A DNA stretch of 64,000 nucleotides from Leucobacter sp. Ag1 (GTDB taxonomy: Bacteria; Actinomycetota; Actinomycetes; Actinomycetales; Microbacteriaceae). Positions 56,634 through 64,000 of the stretch are shown here, in pieces. The position numbers were made by a program, and so were the translations under genes. Numbering within the stretch: the stretch's first letter is position 1; every line of letters starts with the position of its first letter. Where the stretch lies: the NCBI RefSeq assembly GCF_000980875.1, contig NZ_LAYO01000107.1, positions 44,120-108,119 of the forward strand, read 5' to 3'. The notes under the pieces were generated by a model. That model had not been told where the DNA came from. It saw nothing but the letters and a program-made list of their open reading frames with translations, and searched no databases.

Positions 56634-57242
56634 ATGACCACTACGCCGGTGCGCGCTCCCCGTCCGATCGGCTTCGCCGTGTTCACGATCGTGCTCGGCG
56701 CGATCGGCTGGTTCGCCTCCTTCGAGCTGCTCAACGAGTACCTCCACAAGCTCAAGAACCCCGACTACGTCCCCAACTGCAACATCAGCGTGCTGGTGAG
56801 TTGCAGCGACAACATGGGTTCTTGGCAGGGCTCCGTCCTCGGATTCAGCAACACGATCATCGGTATCAGCGCGTTCGTCGCGCCGATCGCCGTCGGTGTT
56901 GCACTGCTCGCCGGAGCCCGGTTCTCCCGGTGGTTCTGGTGGCTCTACCAGGGCGGCCTGTTCCTCGGCTTCTGCCTCATCAGCTGGCTCGCTTTCCAGA
57001 GCGTCTTCGTGCTCGGTCGCCTGTGCCCCTGGTGCATGGTGATCTGGACGGTGACCATCCCACTGTTCTGGATCACGTTCCTCCGAGCTCCCGCGGTCGG
57101 CGATGTCCCCCTCAGCGAGCCAGCTCAGCGGCGATTCCGCGCCGTCTACTCCTGGGGCTGGGTCATCGTGCTGCTCTGCTACGTGGTCATCGCCGCGGTG
57201 GCCCAGTTCCAGCTCGACTGGCTGGCCGAGTTCAGCCGCTGA
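56634..57242 (+). CDS. Vitamin K epoxide reductase family protein
   Basis: A 202-residue membrane protein with about five hydrophobic segments. The redox Cys pair CPWC is in LGRLCPWCMVIWT, and the second pair in CNISVLVSCSDNMGSWQG. Bacterial VKOR reoxidises DsbA-like thiol oxidases and so drives disulfide formation outside the cell in Actinobacteria, which lack DsbB. The partner DsbA is not in this window. The start is taken at ATG 56634; a GTG/ATG 21 nt upstream is possible but less likely. Convergent with coaE (31 nt gap). Confidence 0.92.
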   Translation: MTTTPVRAPRPIGFAVFTIVLGAIGWFASFELLNEYLHKLKNPDYVPNCNISVLVSCSDNMGSWQGSVLGFSNTIIGISAFVAPIAVGVALLAGARFSRWFWWLYQGGLFLGFCLISWLAFQSVFVLGRLCPWCMVIWTVTIPLFWITFLRAPAVGDVPLSEPAQRRFRAVYSWGWVIVLLCYVVIAAVAQFQLDWLAEFSR

Positions 57243-57273
57243 TCGATCCCGGAGCTCGGCCGGGGAGCCCGGT

Positions 57274-57897
57274 TCAGCCGGTCGTCTCTCGCGCCGTGAG
57301 GCGCGTCCAGAGCGCATCCACCTGGTCCAGGGTCTCCTGCTCCGTGCCGCTCGTGTCGATGAGCACATCGGCGATCGCGCGGCGGTCGGCGTCGCTCGCC
57401 TGACTCCCGATCCGCCGCTCGGCCTCGGCGCGTTCCATGCCGCGCAGCGCGACCAGACGATCCGCCCGGAGCTCCGCAGGCGCGTCCGCGACCAACACGA
57501 GGCCCCAGGGCACCGAGCTCGCGGCGCGTCCGCCGGTCTCGACGAGCAGGGGGATCTCGTACACCACGATCGCGTCCGGATCCAGCGCGGCCGCTTCGCC
57601 GATCCGCCGCTCCGCGAGCTCGCGCACCGCGGGGTGCACGATCGCGTTCAGATCCGCGAGCGCCTCGGCGTCGCCGAAGACGCGGGCGCCGAGCGCCGCC
57701 CGGTCGAGAGCGCCATCCGCACGGATCACCTCGGCGCCGAAACGATCTCGGATGGCGCGCAGCCCGGGCGTGCCGGGCTCCACGACGTCCCGGGCGAGCT
57801 GGTCCGCGTCGATCCGGAATGCCCCGAGCTCCGCCAGACGGCGGCCGACGGTCGATTTGCCTGCGGCGATGCCGCCCGTGAGCGCGATGAGTTGCAC
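57274..57897 (-). CDS. coaE: Dephospho-CoA kinase
   Basis: A 207-residue kinase, the last step of coenzyme A synthesis. The P-loop is LTGGIAAGKSTVGRRL. FRIDADQLARDVVEPG is the family's Asp-containing substrate motif, and VVYEIPLLVETGG the lid-side conserved run. GTG 57897 is chosen as the first codon compatible with the family N-terminus. It usually lies near rpsA; here DUF4126 and the repeat region come between. Confidence 0.94.
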   Translation of the reverse strand: MQLIALTGGIAAGKSTVGRRLAELGAFRIDADQLARDVVEPGTPGLRAIRDRFGAEVIRADGALDRAALGARVFGDAEALADLNAIVHPAVRELAERRIGEAAALDPDAIVVYEIPLLVETGGRAASSVPWGLVLVADAPAELRADRLVALRGMERAEAERRIGSQASDADRRAIADVLIDTSGTEQETLDQVDALWTRLTARETTG

Positions 57898-57954
57898 GCC
57901 ATGCAGTCTAGGGCCGCACGATGCACGGAATGCGGAGCCGCATAGGCTGGAGCC

Positions 57955-58560
57955 ATGCTCGAGCTGATCACCGGCGGCGTCCTCGCCGTCTCCGCGGGAC
58001 TGAACGCGTACATTCCGCTGCTGGTGCTCGGCCTGCTCTCCCGCTTCACCGATCTGGTCCAACTGCCCACCGGATGGACCTGGCTCGAGAACGAGTGGAC
58101 GCTCGGCATCGTGGGAGTACTGCTCGTGATCGAGATCCTGGTCGACAAGTTCCCCGTCCTCGACACCGCCAACGACGTGCTGCACACTGTGATCCGGCCC
58201 GCGTCCGGCGGGCTCGTCTTCTCGGCCGGCGCAAAGGCCGACACTGTCGCGGTGACGGATCCGGCGCAGTGGGTGGAGAGCGGCCAGGTGTGGCCGTTCG
58301 TGCTGGGCGTCGTCATCGCGCTGATCCCCCACCTGCTGAAGGCGATCGCACGGCCCGTGCTGAACGCGCTCAGCGCCGGCCTCGCGGCGCCCGTGACGAG
58401 CACCCTGGAGGACATCGGGGCGGTGCTGCTCGCCGTGCTCGCGATCCTGGTGCCCGTGCTCGCGCTCGTCTGCGTCGTGCTGATCATGTGGTGGCTGGTC
58501 CGGCGCCTCCGGCGGGCGCTGCGCGAGCGCGCGGCGCGCAGAGCCGTCGCGGCCGCGTAG
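57955..58560 (+). CDS. DUF4126 membrane protein
   Basis: A 201-residue protein with five or six hydrophobic segments. GGVLAVSAGLNAYIPLLVLGLL is the DUF4126 opening, and EILVDKFPVLDTANDVLHTVIRPA the conserved internal block. Function unknown. A basic tail (RRLRRALRERAARRA) ends it. The stop codon lies at the edge of a 14-bp repeat that continues downstream. It is divergent from coaE (57 nt). Confidence 0.85.
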   Translation: MLELITGGVLAVSAGLNAYIPLLVLGLLSRFTDLVQLPTGWTWLENEWTLGIVGVLLVIEILVDKFPVLDTANDVLHTVIRPASGGLVFSAGAKADTVAVTDPAQWVESGQVWPFVLGVVIALIPHLLKAIARPVLNALSAGLAAPVTSTLEDIGAVLLAVLAILVPVLALVCVVLIMWWLVRRLRRALRERAARRAVAAA

Positions 58561-58602
58561 GCGCGGTCGCGTAGGCGCGGTCGCGTAGGCGCGGTCGCGT
58601 GG
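58546..58602 (+). repeat. 14-bp tandem repeat from the DUF4126 stop
   Basis: GCGCGGTCGCGTAG occurs at 58561-58574 and 58575-58588, with a near copy at 58589-58602. The end of the gene (58546-58560, with TAG) has the same CGCG..GCGTAG pattern, so the stop codon lies within the repeated phase. Confidence 0.85.
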
Positions 58603-58620
58603 GGCGGCTGTCTGGCCTCG

Positions 58621-58744
58621 TTGACACGATACCGGTCGCCTCACACCGTTGACACGATCCCGGTCGTCTGACCCCGGACGCATGATGCCGGCGCCCGACC
58701 CCGGCCCCCTCGCTCCGCCGCCTGATCCGATCGTGTGCTGACGG
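58621..58744 (+). repeat. 28-bp direct repeats and one inverted copy
   Basis: Units at 58621-58648, 58649-58676 and 58677-58703 have the shared core TGACACGAT-CCGGTCG-CTGAC; the third has drifted and is one base shorter. A degenerate inverted copy lies at about 58724-58744. Confidence 0.75.
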
Positions 58745-58795
58745 GTGCCTCCCGACGCATCGGCGTGTGCCCGGCGCTCGGGTTCGTATGCACCA

Positions 58796-58840
58796 GTGGC
58801 ACCCGTGGCACCCGTGGCACCCGTGGCACCCGTGGCACCC
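58796..58840 (+). repeat. Five perfect copies of GTGGCACCC
   Basis: A 9-bp unit is repeated five times without change, followed by a GC-rich tail. The units are identical, which suggests recent slippage. Confidence 0.95.
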
Positions 58841-58855
58841 GGCCAGATCGTGCCC

Positions 58856-58976
58856 GACGAGTGGACGCGTTCCCGACCTCCGGATGCCCTATCTCCGTCC
58901 GACACGCCGTCCACTCGTCGGCACACCGTCCACTCGTCGGCAAGGCTTCCACTCGCCAACACGGGATCCACCCATC
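58856..58976 (+). repeat. 19-bp repeats, forward then inverted (locus B)
   Basis: Two forward units (58856-58874 and 58875-58893), then a 7-nt centre (58894-58900), then four inverted units in exact 19-nt phase (58901-58919, 58920-58938, 58939-58957, 58958-58976), perhaps a fifth to 58995. Forward and inverted copies share GAC/GGC-GAGTGGA. The layout and 7-nt centre match locus A (29380-29595). Confidence 0.9.
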
Positions 58977-59019
58977 GGCACGCCGCACCCGCCCGCCACC
59001 ACCCGCCGCCCGGGAACGC

Positions 59020-59057
59020 CGAAGGCCCGGCCCCCGCAATGGGGAGCCGGGCCTTCG
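59020..59057 (-). terminator. Terminator of rpsA
   Basis: A 12-bp stem (59020-59031 with 59046-59057) with a loop that can also form CCCC-GGGG pairs. It begins 33 nt past the rpsA stop on the minus strand. Confidence 0.7.
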
Positions 59058-59089
59058 TGAGGACTCGCTTCGCTGACGCGAAGTCGGGC

Positions 59090-60535
59090 TCAGTTGCCCT
59101 CGAGCTGCGCCTTCAGCGCGGCCAGAGCCGCGTCATCGGCGAGTGCACCGGTCGAGGACGACTCGCTCGAGAAGCTCGAGGACGGGGCGTCGACGGCGGG
59201 AGCTGCAGCAGCCTCGGCGATCGAAGCGGCGACCTGCTTCTTGTGAGCCTCCCAGCGCTCCTGGGCAGCAGCGTACTCCTGCTCCCACTTCTCGCGCTGC
59301 GACTCGAAGCCTTCCTTCCACTCCTGGGTCTCGGGATCGAAGCCCTCGGGGTACTTGTACTCGCCGTTCTCGTCGTACTCCGTGGTCATGCCGTACAGAG
59401 CCGGATCGAACTCGGTGCCCTCGGGGTCGACGCCCTCGTTGGCCTGCTTGAGGCTGAGCGAGATGCGGCGGCGATCGAGATCGATGTCGATGATCTTGAC
59501 GAAGACCTCCTGGCCGGCCGAGACGACCTGCTCAGCGAGCTCGACGTGCTGACCCGACAGCTCCGAGATGTGCACGAGGCCCTCGATGCCGTCCGCGACG
59601 CGAACGAACGCGCCGAAGGGGACGAGCTTGGTGACGACGCCCGGGGCGATCTGACCGATCGCGTGGGTACGGGCGAAGACCTGCCACGGATCCTCCTGGG
59701 TCGCCTTCAGCGACAGCGAGACGCGCTCGCGATCCAGCTCGACCGAGAGCACCTCGACGGTGACTTCCTGGCCGACCTCGACCACGTCGGACGCGTGCTC
59801 GATGTGCTTCCACGACAGCTCCGAGACGTGCACGAGGCCGTCGACGCCGCCGAGATCGACGAACGCACCGAAGTTGACGATCGACGAGATGACGCCCTTG
59901 CGGACCTGGCCGGGCTTGAGCTCGGCGAGGAACGACGAGCGGCTGGCCGACTGCGTCTCCTCGAGGAGCGCACGGCGCGACAGCACCACGTTGTTGCGGT
60001 TCTTGTCGAGTTCGAGGATCTTCGCCTCGAGCTCCTGGCCCAGGTACGGGGTCAGGTCGCGCACGCGGCGCAGCTCGATGAGCGAAGCGGGGAGGAAGCC
60101 ACGGAGCCCGATGTCAACGATGAGGCCGCCCTTGACGACCTCGATGACGGTGCCGGTGACGACGCCCTCGTTCTCCTTGATCTTCTCCACGTCGCCCCAA
60201 GCGCGCTCGTACTGAGCACGCTTCTTCGACAGGATCAGGCGGCCTTCCTTGTCCTCCTTCTGGAGCACGAGTGCCTCGACGGAGTCGCCGACCTCGACGA
60301 CCTCACCGGGGTCGACGTCGTGCTTGATGGACAGCTCGCGCGAGGGGATGACACCCTCGGTCTTGTACCCCACGTCGAGGAGGACCTCGTCGCGGTCGAT
60401 CTTCACCACGGTGCCCTCGATGAGGTCGCCGTCGTTGAAGAACTTGAGGGTCTTTTCGACCGCTGCAAGGAAGTCTTCGGCCGAGCCGATGTCGTTGATC
60501 GCGACCTGCTTGCTCTCGGTCGTTGCGTTCGTCAT
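59090..60535 (-). CDS. rpsA: 30S ribosomal protein S1
   Basis: A 481-residue S1 with four S1 domains in order at about 35-104, 122-187, 208-276 and 293-362. Repeated signatures include LLDVGYKTEGVIPSREL, VDIGLRGFLPASLIE, GAFVDLGGVDGLVHVSEL and GAFVRVADGIEGLVHISEL. The C-terminal ~120 residues are acidic and aromatic (EWKEGFESQREKWEQEYAAAQ), then Ser-rich. Actinobacterial S1 of this size has four domains. It binds mRNA and helps ribosome attachment. ATG 60535 has GGAG ahead of it. Confidence 0.96.
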   Translation of the reverse strand: MTNATTESKQVAINDIGSAEDFLAAVEKTLKFFNDGDLIEGTVVKIDRDEVLLDVGYKTEGVIPSRELSIKHDVDPGEVVEVGDSVEALVLQKEDKEGRLILSKKRAQYERAWGDVEKIKENEGVVTGTVIEVVKGGLIVDIGLRGFLPASLIELRRVRDLTPYLGQELEAKILELDKNRNNVVLSRRALLEETQSASRSSFLAELKPGQVRKGVISSIVNFGAFVDLGGVDGLVHVSELSWKHIEHASDVVEVGQEVTVEVLSVELDRERVSLSLKATQEDPWQVFARTHAIGQIAPGVVTKLVPFGAFVRVADGIEGLVHISELSGQHVELAEQVVSAGQEVFVKIIDIDLDRRRISLSLKQANEGVDPEGTEFDPALYGMTTEYDENGEYKYPEGFDPETQEWKEGFESQREKWEQEYAAAQERWEAHKKQVAASIAEAAAAPAVDAPSSSFSSESSSTGALADDAALAALKAQLEGN

Positions 60536-60686
60536 GTAAATGATCTCCAGAATGGACAGGAAGTCGGGCGGACGTGCGAAACATCTTGCGAGCCCGGAGG
60601 CCCGAAGCGCACGCCCGCGATTGGCATGGTTGAGTCGCCACAGTTGTGACCACATCATCTTACTCAGGCGACACGCCCGAGATCAA

Positions 60687-60713
60687 CCCCCGCGGCGCTC
60701 GGCGCGCCGCGGG
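60687..60713 (-). terminator. Hairpin after polA
   Basis: An 11-bp GC-only stem (60687-60697 with 60703-60713) and 5-nt loop lie 39 nt past the polA stop. No U-tract. Confidence 0.5.
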
Positions 60714-60751
60714 GTGCGCACCGCCGAGCAGGAGCCCGGCGGTGCGTCGGA

Positions 60752-63406
60752 TCAGTGCGCCGCAGCGTTCCAGTTCGCGCCGCCGCCGACCTGCACGTCG
60801 AGCGGCACCGAGAGGTCGGCAGCGCCCGCCATCTCCTCGCGGACGATGGCCTCGAGCGCGTCCCACTCCCCCGCGGCGACCTCGAACATGAGCTCGTCGT
60901 GGATCTGGAGCAGCATGCGCGAGCTCATGTCCGCTGCGCGCATGCGCTGCTCCACCTGGATCATCGCGCGCTTGATGATGTCTGCCGCGCTGCCCTGGAT
61001 GGGCGAGTTGAGCGCCGCGCGCTCCGCGTTCTCGCGCAGGGCGCGGTGCGGGCTCGTGAGGTCGGGGAACGGGCGCCGGCGACCGAAGATGGTCTCGGTG
61101 TAGCCGTCGGCCTTGGCCTGCTCCACCACCGAGCGCAGGTAATCGCGCACGCCGCCGAAGCGCTCGAAGTAGTCGAGCATGAGCTGCTTCGCCTCGGCGC
61201 CCGAGATGCCGAGCTGCTTCGAGAGCCCGAACGCCGACAGGCCGTAGGCGAGGCCGTAGGACATCGCCTTGACCTTCGCGCGCATCTCGCTCGTGACCTC
61301 GGCGGGCTCGACGCCGAAGATGCGGGAGCCCACGAAGCGGTGCAGGTCCTCGCCGGCGTTGAACGCCTCGATGAGTCCGGCATCGCCCGAGAGGTGCGCC
61401 ATGATCCGCATCTCGATCTGCGAGTAGTCGGCCGTCATCAGCCTCTCGAACTCGCCCGCGTGGGTGAAGCCCTCGCGGATGCGGCGGCCCTCCTCGGTGC
61501 GCACCGGGATGTTCTGCAGGTTGGGATCGGTCGAGGCGAGGCGCCCCGTGCTCGCCCCGATCTGCACGAGCGTGGTGTGGATGCGACCGTCGGCCTGCAC
61601 CGCTTTGACCAGCGTCTCGATGATCTGGCGCAGCTTGTTCGCGTCGCGGTGCGCGAGCAGCGCGTCGAGGAACGGGTGCGGGTTCTTGACCTGCAGGTCC
61701 GCGAGCGCGGCGGCGTCGGTCGTGTACCCCGTCTGGGTCTTGCGGGTCTTGGGCATGTCGAGCTCTTCGAAGAGCACCTGCTGCAGCTGCTTGGGCGACG
61801 AGAGGTTGACCTCGTGCCCGATCGCGTCGAAGGCCTGCTGCGCGAGCGCTGCGACTCGGTCGCGCAGTTCGGCCTCGTGCGACTGCAGCAGCGGCAGGTC
61901 GATCTCGACGCCGCGCTGCTCGAGCACCGCGAGCACCGGGAGCAGGGGCAGCTCGATGTCGGTGTAGACCTCGCCCGTGCGCTCGGGGAACTTCGAGACG
62001 ACGGCGTCGTGGGCCCGGAGGATGTACCAGGCGACGGTGCCCGGCCCCGCCGCCGCGTCCTCGTCGGGCACGAGCTGGTTGGGGTCCGGCTCGGGCATGT
62101 CCTCACCCAGGTACTTGCGCACCGTGCTGGCGAGCGATTTCTCGGCTGCGAGCGGCCAGACGAGCCAGGCCGCGAGCAGGGTGTCGCCCACGATGCCGCC
62201 GATGCCGACGCCCGTGCTCGCGATCGCCCGGATCTGCGACTTCGCGTCGAAGAACACCTTGGGCGCGTCGCTCGCGAGCCAGGTCTCGAAGAGCGCGTAG
62301 TCGCGCCCACCGGGGATCCAGTGCAGCTCGGCCGAGCTCTCGAGCGTGGCGAGGCCGACGTCGTAGCCCTCGCCCACCGCGGTGATGCTCACCGCGGGCC
62401 GCTCGGCCTTGCGCAGCCAGTCGTCCAGCTCTTCGTCGAGCAGCAGCTTCGCTTCGGGTGCCGTGGGCACCGGGGCGATCGCCGCCGCGGTGGTCGCACC
62501 GCCGCTCGGCACCTCGGCGCCCGCGAGCTTGCCGACGCGCTGCAGCAGCGTGCGGAATTCGAGCTTCGCGAAGACCTGCTGCACCGCGGCCATGTCGATG
62601 TCCCCGCGTTCGAGCTCGTCGAGCGTGACGTCGAGTTCCACGTCCCGCACGAGCCGGTTGAGGCGTCGGTTGCGCTCGGCGAGGTGCGCGTTCTCGCGCA
62701 GGCTCTCCCCGACCTTGCCACCGATCTCGTCCTGGCGGCGCAGCACCTCCTCGAGGGAGCCGAACTGGTTGATCCACTTGACCGCGGTCTTCTCGCCGAC
62801 GCGCGGGATGCCGGGCAGGTTGTCGCTCGTCTCGCCGACGAGCGCCGCGATCTCGGGGTACTGCTCGGGGCGGATCCCGTAGCGTTCCATGACCTTCTCG
62901 GCGTCGTAGCGCGTCAGCTCGCTCACGCCCTGCTTCGACGGGTAGAGCAGGGTCACGTTGTCGTCGACCAGCTGGATCGTGTCGCGGTCGCCCGAGACCA
63001 CGAGCACCCGGTAGCCGGCCTGCGCGCCCTGCAGGGAGAGCGTCGCCAGGATGTCGTCCGCCTCGTAGTTCTCCTTCTCGATGGTTCGGATGCCCATCGC
63101 GTGCAGCGCCTCCTGCAGGAGCGGGACCTGGCCCTTGAACTCGGGCGGGGTCTCGCCGCGGGTGCCCTTGTATTCCGGGTATTCCTCGGTGCGGAACGAG
63201 TGCCGCGAGATGTCGAAGGCGATGGCCAACGAATCGGGGTTCTCGTTGCTCAGCAGATTGATGAGCATGGAGATGAAGCCGTGGATGGCATTGGTGTGCT
63301 GGCCCGATGCGGTCTGGAAGCTGTCGACCGGCAGCGCGTAGAACGCGCGGAAGGCCAGCGAGTGGCCGTCGATGATCATGAGAGTAGGCTGAGGCGTATT
63401 CGACAC
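60752..63406 (-). CDS. polA: DNA polymerase I
   Basis: An 884-residue PolA. Residues 1-300 are the 5'-3' nuclease (IIDGHSLAFRAFYAL near the start, RVLVVSGDRDTIQLV). Residues 320-490 are the 3'-5' exonuclease-like domain, which has lost the metal-binding Asp/Glu motifs, as is common in Actinobacteria, so proofreading is not expected. The polymerase domain has motif A DYSQIEMRIMAHLSGD, motif B RAKVKAMSYGLAYGLSAFGLS and motif C LQIHDELMFEV. GTG 63406 is the start. Confidence 0.97.
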   Translation of the reverse strand: MSNTPQPTLMIIDGHSLAFRAFYALPVDSFQTASGQHTNAIHGFISMLINLLSNENPDSLAIAFDISRHSFRTEEYPEYKGTRGETPPEFKGQVPLLQEALHAMGIRTIEKENYEADDILATLSLQGAQAGYRVLVVSGDRDTIQLVDDNVTLLYPSKQGVSELTRYDAEKVMERYGIRPEQYPEIAALVGETSDNLPGIPRVGEKTAVKWINQFGSLEEVLRRQDEIGGKVGESLRENAHLAERNRRLNRLVRDVELDVTLDELERGDIDMAAVQQVFAKLEFRTLLQRVGKLAGAEVPSGGATTAAAIAPVPTAPEAKLLLDEELDDWLRKAERPAVSITAVGEGYDVGLATLESSAELHWIPGGRDYALFETWLASDAPKVFFDAKSQIRAIASTGVGIGGIVGDTLLAAWLVWPLAAEKSLASTVRKYLGEDMPEPDPNQLVPDEDAAAGPGTVAWYILRAHDAVVSKFPERTGEVYTDIELPLLPVLAVLEQRGVEIDLPLLQSHEAELRDRVAALAQQAFDAIGHEVNLSSPKQLQQVLFEELDMPKTRKTQTGYTTDAAALADLQVKNPHPFLDALLAHRDANKLRQIIETLVKAVQADGRIHTTLVQIGASTGRLASTDPNLQNIPVRTEEGRRIREGFTHAGEFERLMTADYSQIEMRIMAHLSGDAGLIEAFNAGEDLHRFVGSRIFGVEPAEVTSEMRAKVKAMSYGLAYGLSAFGLSKQLGISGAEAKQLMLDYFERFGGVRDYLRSVVEQAKADGYTETIFGRRRPFPDLTSPHRALRENAERAALNSPIQGSAADIIKRAMIQVEQRMRAADMSSRMLLQIHDELMFEVAAGEWDALEAIVREEMAGAADLSVPLDVQVGGGANWNAAAH

Positions 63407-63490
63407 GTGCCCAGCCTACAAGCCGCCTCCGACATCGGCAGGGGCGTTCGGCGGACGGTGCGGCGCGGCCACCCCGAGCAGAGGAAACGC

Positions 63491-63943
63491 ATGCCCGAGA
63501 CGACCAGCGGAGCGAGCTTCGACCAGATCCCGACCGGCACCGACGAGGGGCTCGCCTACATCGAGCAGCACGGACTCGGCGTGCTCGCGCAGCGCATGGG
63601 CGTGCGCATGACCGAGTTCTCGCGCGAGCGGGCGGTCGCCACCATGCCGGTCGAGGGCAACACGCAGCCGTTCGGCATCATGCACGGGGGCGCCTACGTG
63701 GTGCTCGGCGAGACGCTCGGGTCGATGCACGCGAACTTCGTCGCGGCCGAGGGCACCGTCGCCGTCGGCGTCGACATCAACGCGACCCACACCGGATCGG
63801 CCGCGGAGGGCATCGTGACGGGGGTCTGCACGCCGATCCACCTGGGGCGCAGCATGTCGGTGCACGAGATCGTCATCACCGACGAGCGCGGCCGCCGCTG
63901 CTCGACGGTGCGCATCACGAACTTCACCAAGCAGCTGCGCTGA
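63491..63943 (+). CDS. Hotdog-fold thioesterase (PaaI-like)
   Basis: A 150-residue single hotdog domain. QPFGIMHGGAYVVLGETLGSMHAN is the PaaI/MenI-type motif with the catalytic His-Gly-Gly and a Glu. VGVDINATHTGSAAEGIVTG follows. It hydrolyses an acyl- or aroyl-CoA. The substrate (possibly 1,4-dihydroxy-2-naphthoyl-CoA) cannot be fixed from sequence. ATG 63491 has an AGAGGA site. It is divergent from polA (84 nt). Confidence 0.9.
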   Translation: MPETTSGASFDQIPTGTDEGLAYIEQHGLGVLAQRMGVRMTEFSRERAVATMPVEGNTQPFGIMHGGAYVVLGETLGSMHANFVAAEGTVAVGVDINATHTGSAAEGIVTGVCTPIHLGRSMSVHEIVITDERGRRCSTVRITNFTKQLR

Positions 63944-63957
63944 GCGGATCCGCGCTG

Positions 63958-64000
63958 AAACGAGGAACGCCCCGGCCGACGGCCGGGGCGTTCCTCGTTT
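63958..64000 (+). terminator. Terminator of the thioesterase gene
   Basis: A perfect 20-bp stem (63958-63977 with 63981-64000) with a 3-nt loop ends in TTT at the right window edge. Confidence 0.85.

Larger units (their letters stand above)
58561..59089. other. Intergenic mosaic of repeats
   Basis: A 529-bp gap holds four unrelated repeat types in a row: a 14-bp one (58546-58602), a 28-bp one (58621-58703), a 9-bp one (58796-58840) and the 19-bp family (58856-58995). It ends with the rpsA terminator. No gene is credible here; the long minus-strand frames that cross it are shadows of the 14- and 9-bp periods. Confidence 0.75.

Noticed and set aside
58087..58103. CGAGTGGACGC in the DUF4126 gene looks like a 19-bp repeat unit.
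   Set aside because: It encodes the conserved ENEWTLG part of the protein and has no neighbouring unit, so the match is taken as chance.

Overview
The window is high-GC actinobacterial chromosome. Mycothiol ligase MshC, RbpA, a PafB/PafC pair and many four-base ATGA/GTGA start-stop overlaps point to Actinobacteria. The pair of DUF7882-type small proteins and the gene order rplU-rpmA-obg-proB-proA-nadD-rsfS point to Microbacteriaceae; a Leucobacter-like genus is my best guess, from resemblance only. Nothing resembles a prophage, transposase, CRISPR array or integrative element. The region reads as core chromosome with a few accessory islands. Most genes are on the minus strand.

Layout. 1-2263: a methyltransferase cut by the left edge and an NAD(P)-binding protein. 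2352-8421: gltB-gltD (glutamate synthase), followed by an SDR enzyme and divergent rbpA. 10126-16953: a tightly coupled block pafB-pafC-tatC-helicase-lnt, preceded by an FKBP-like lipoprotein gene (to 17889). 17963-24380: trmI-HAD phosphatase, PAC2 protein, uppP-mshC and an M20 peptidase. 24466-29249: carboxylesterase, GAP-family membrane protein and a two-component pair. 29250-29785: non-coding, with a striking 19-bp repeat array, then tRNA-Leu(GAG). 30055-35247: SF2 helicase, then a coupled SGNH hydrolase-MFS exporter-NagZ-like lipoprotein operon. 35285-41160: a fructose PTS module (FruR-like regulator, 1-phosphofructokinase, EIIABC, HPr, EI). 41253-45902: APC permease coupled to GluQRS, two DUF7882 paralogues and an AraC regulator. 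46093-53547: tRNA-Ala(GGC) and the rplU-to-rsfS translation/proline/NAD cluster. 53750-58560: RNase E/G, VKOR, CoaE and DUF4126. 58561-59089: a repeat-packed gap. 59090-63943: rpsA, polA and a hotdog thioesterase.

How the genes work together. The fru block is a complete uptake route: EI and HPr pass phosphate to the fused EIIABC, the kinase makes fructose 1,6-bisphosphate, and the DeoR-type regulator probably acts at a 19-bp palindrome just upstream. The rplU-rsfS cluster combines large-subunit proteins, ribosome-assembly GTPase Obg and ribosome silencing factor RsfS. MshC with UppP links mycothiol synthesis and cell-wall lipid recycling in one transcript.

Most unusual observation. Two intergenic regions about 29.5 kb apart (29380-29595 and 58856-58976) carry the same degenerate 19-bp tandem repeat in the same architecture: forward units, a 7-nt centre, then inverted units, all in exact 19-nt phase. 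I do not recognise this from described repeat families. No defence or mobile system was found.
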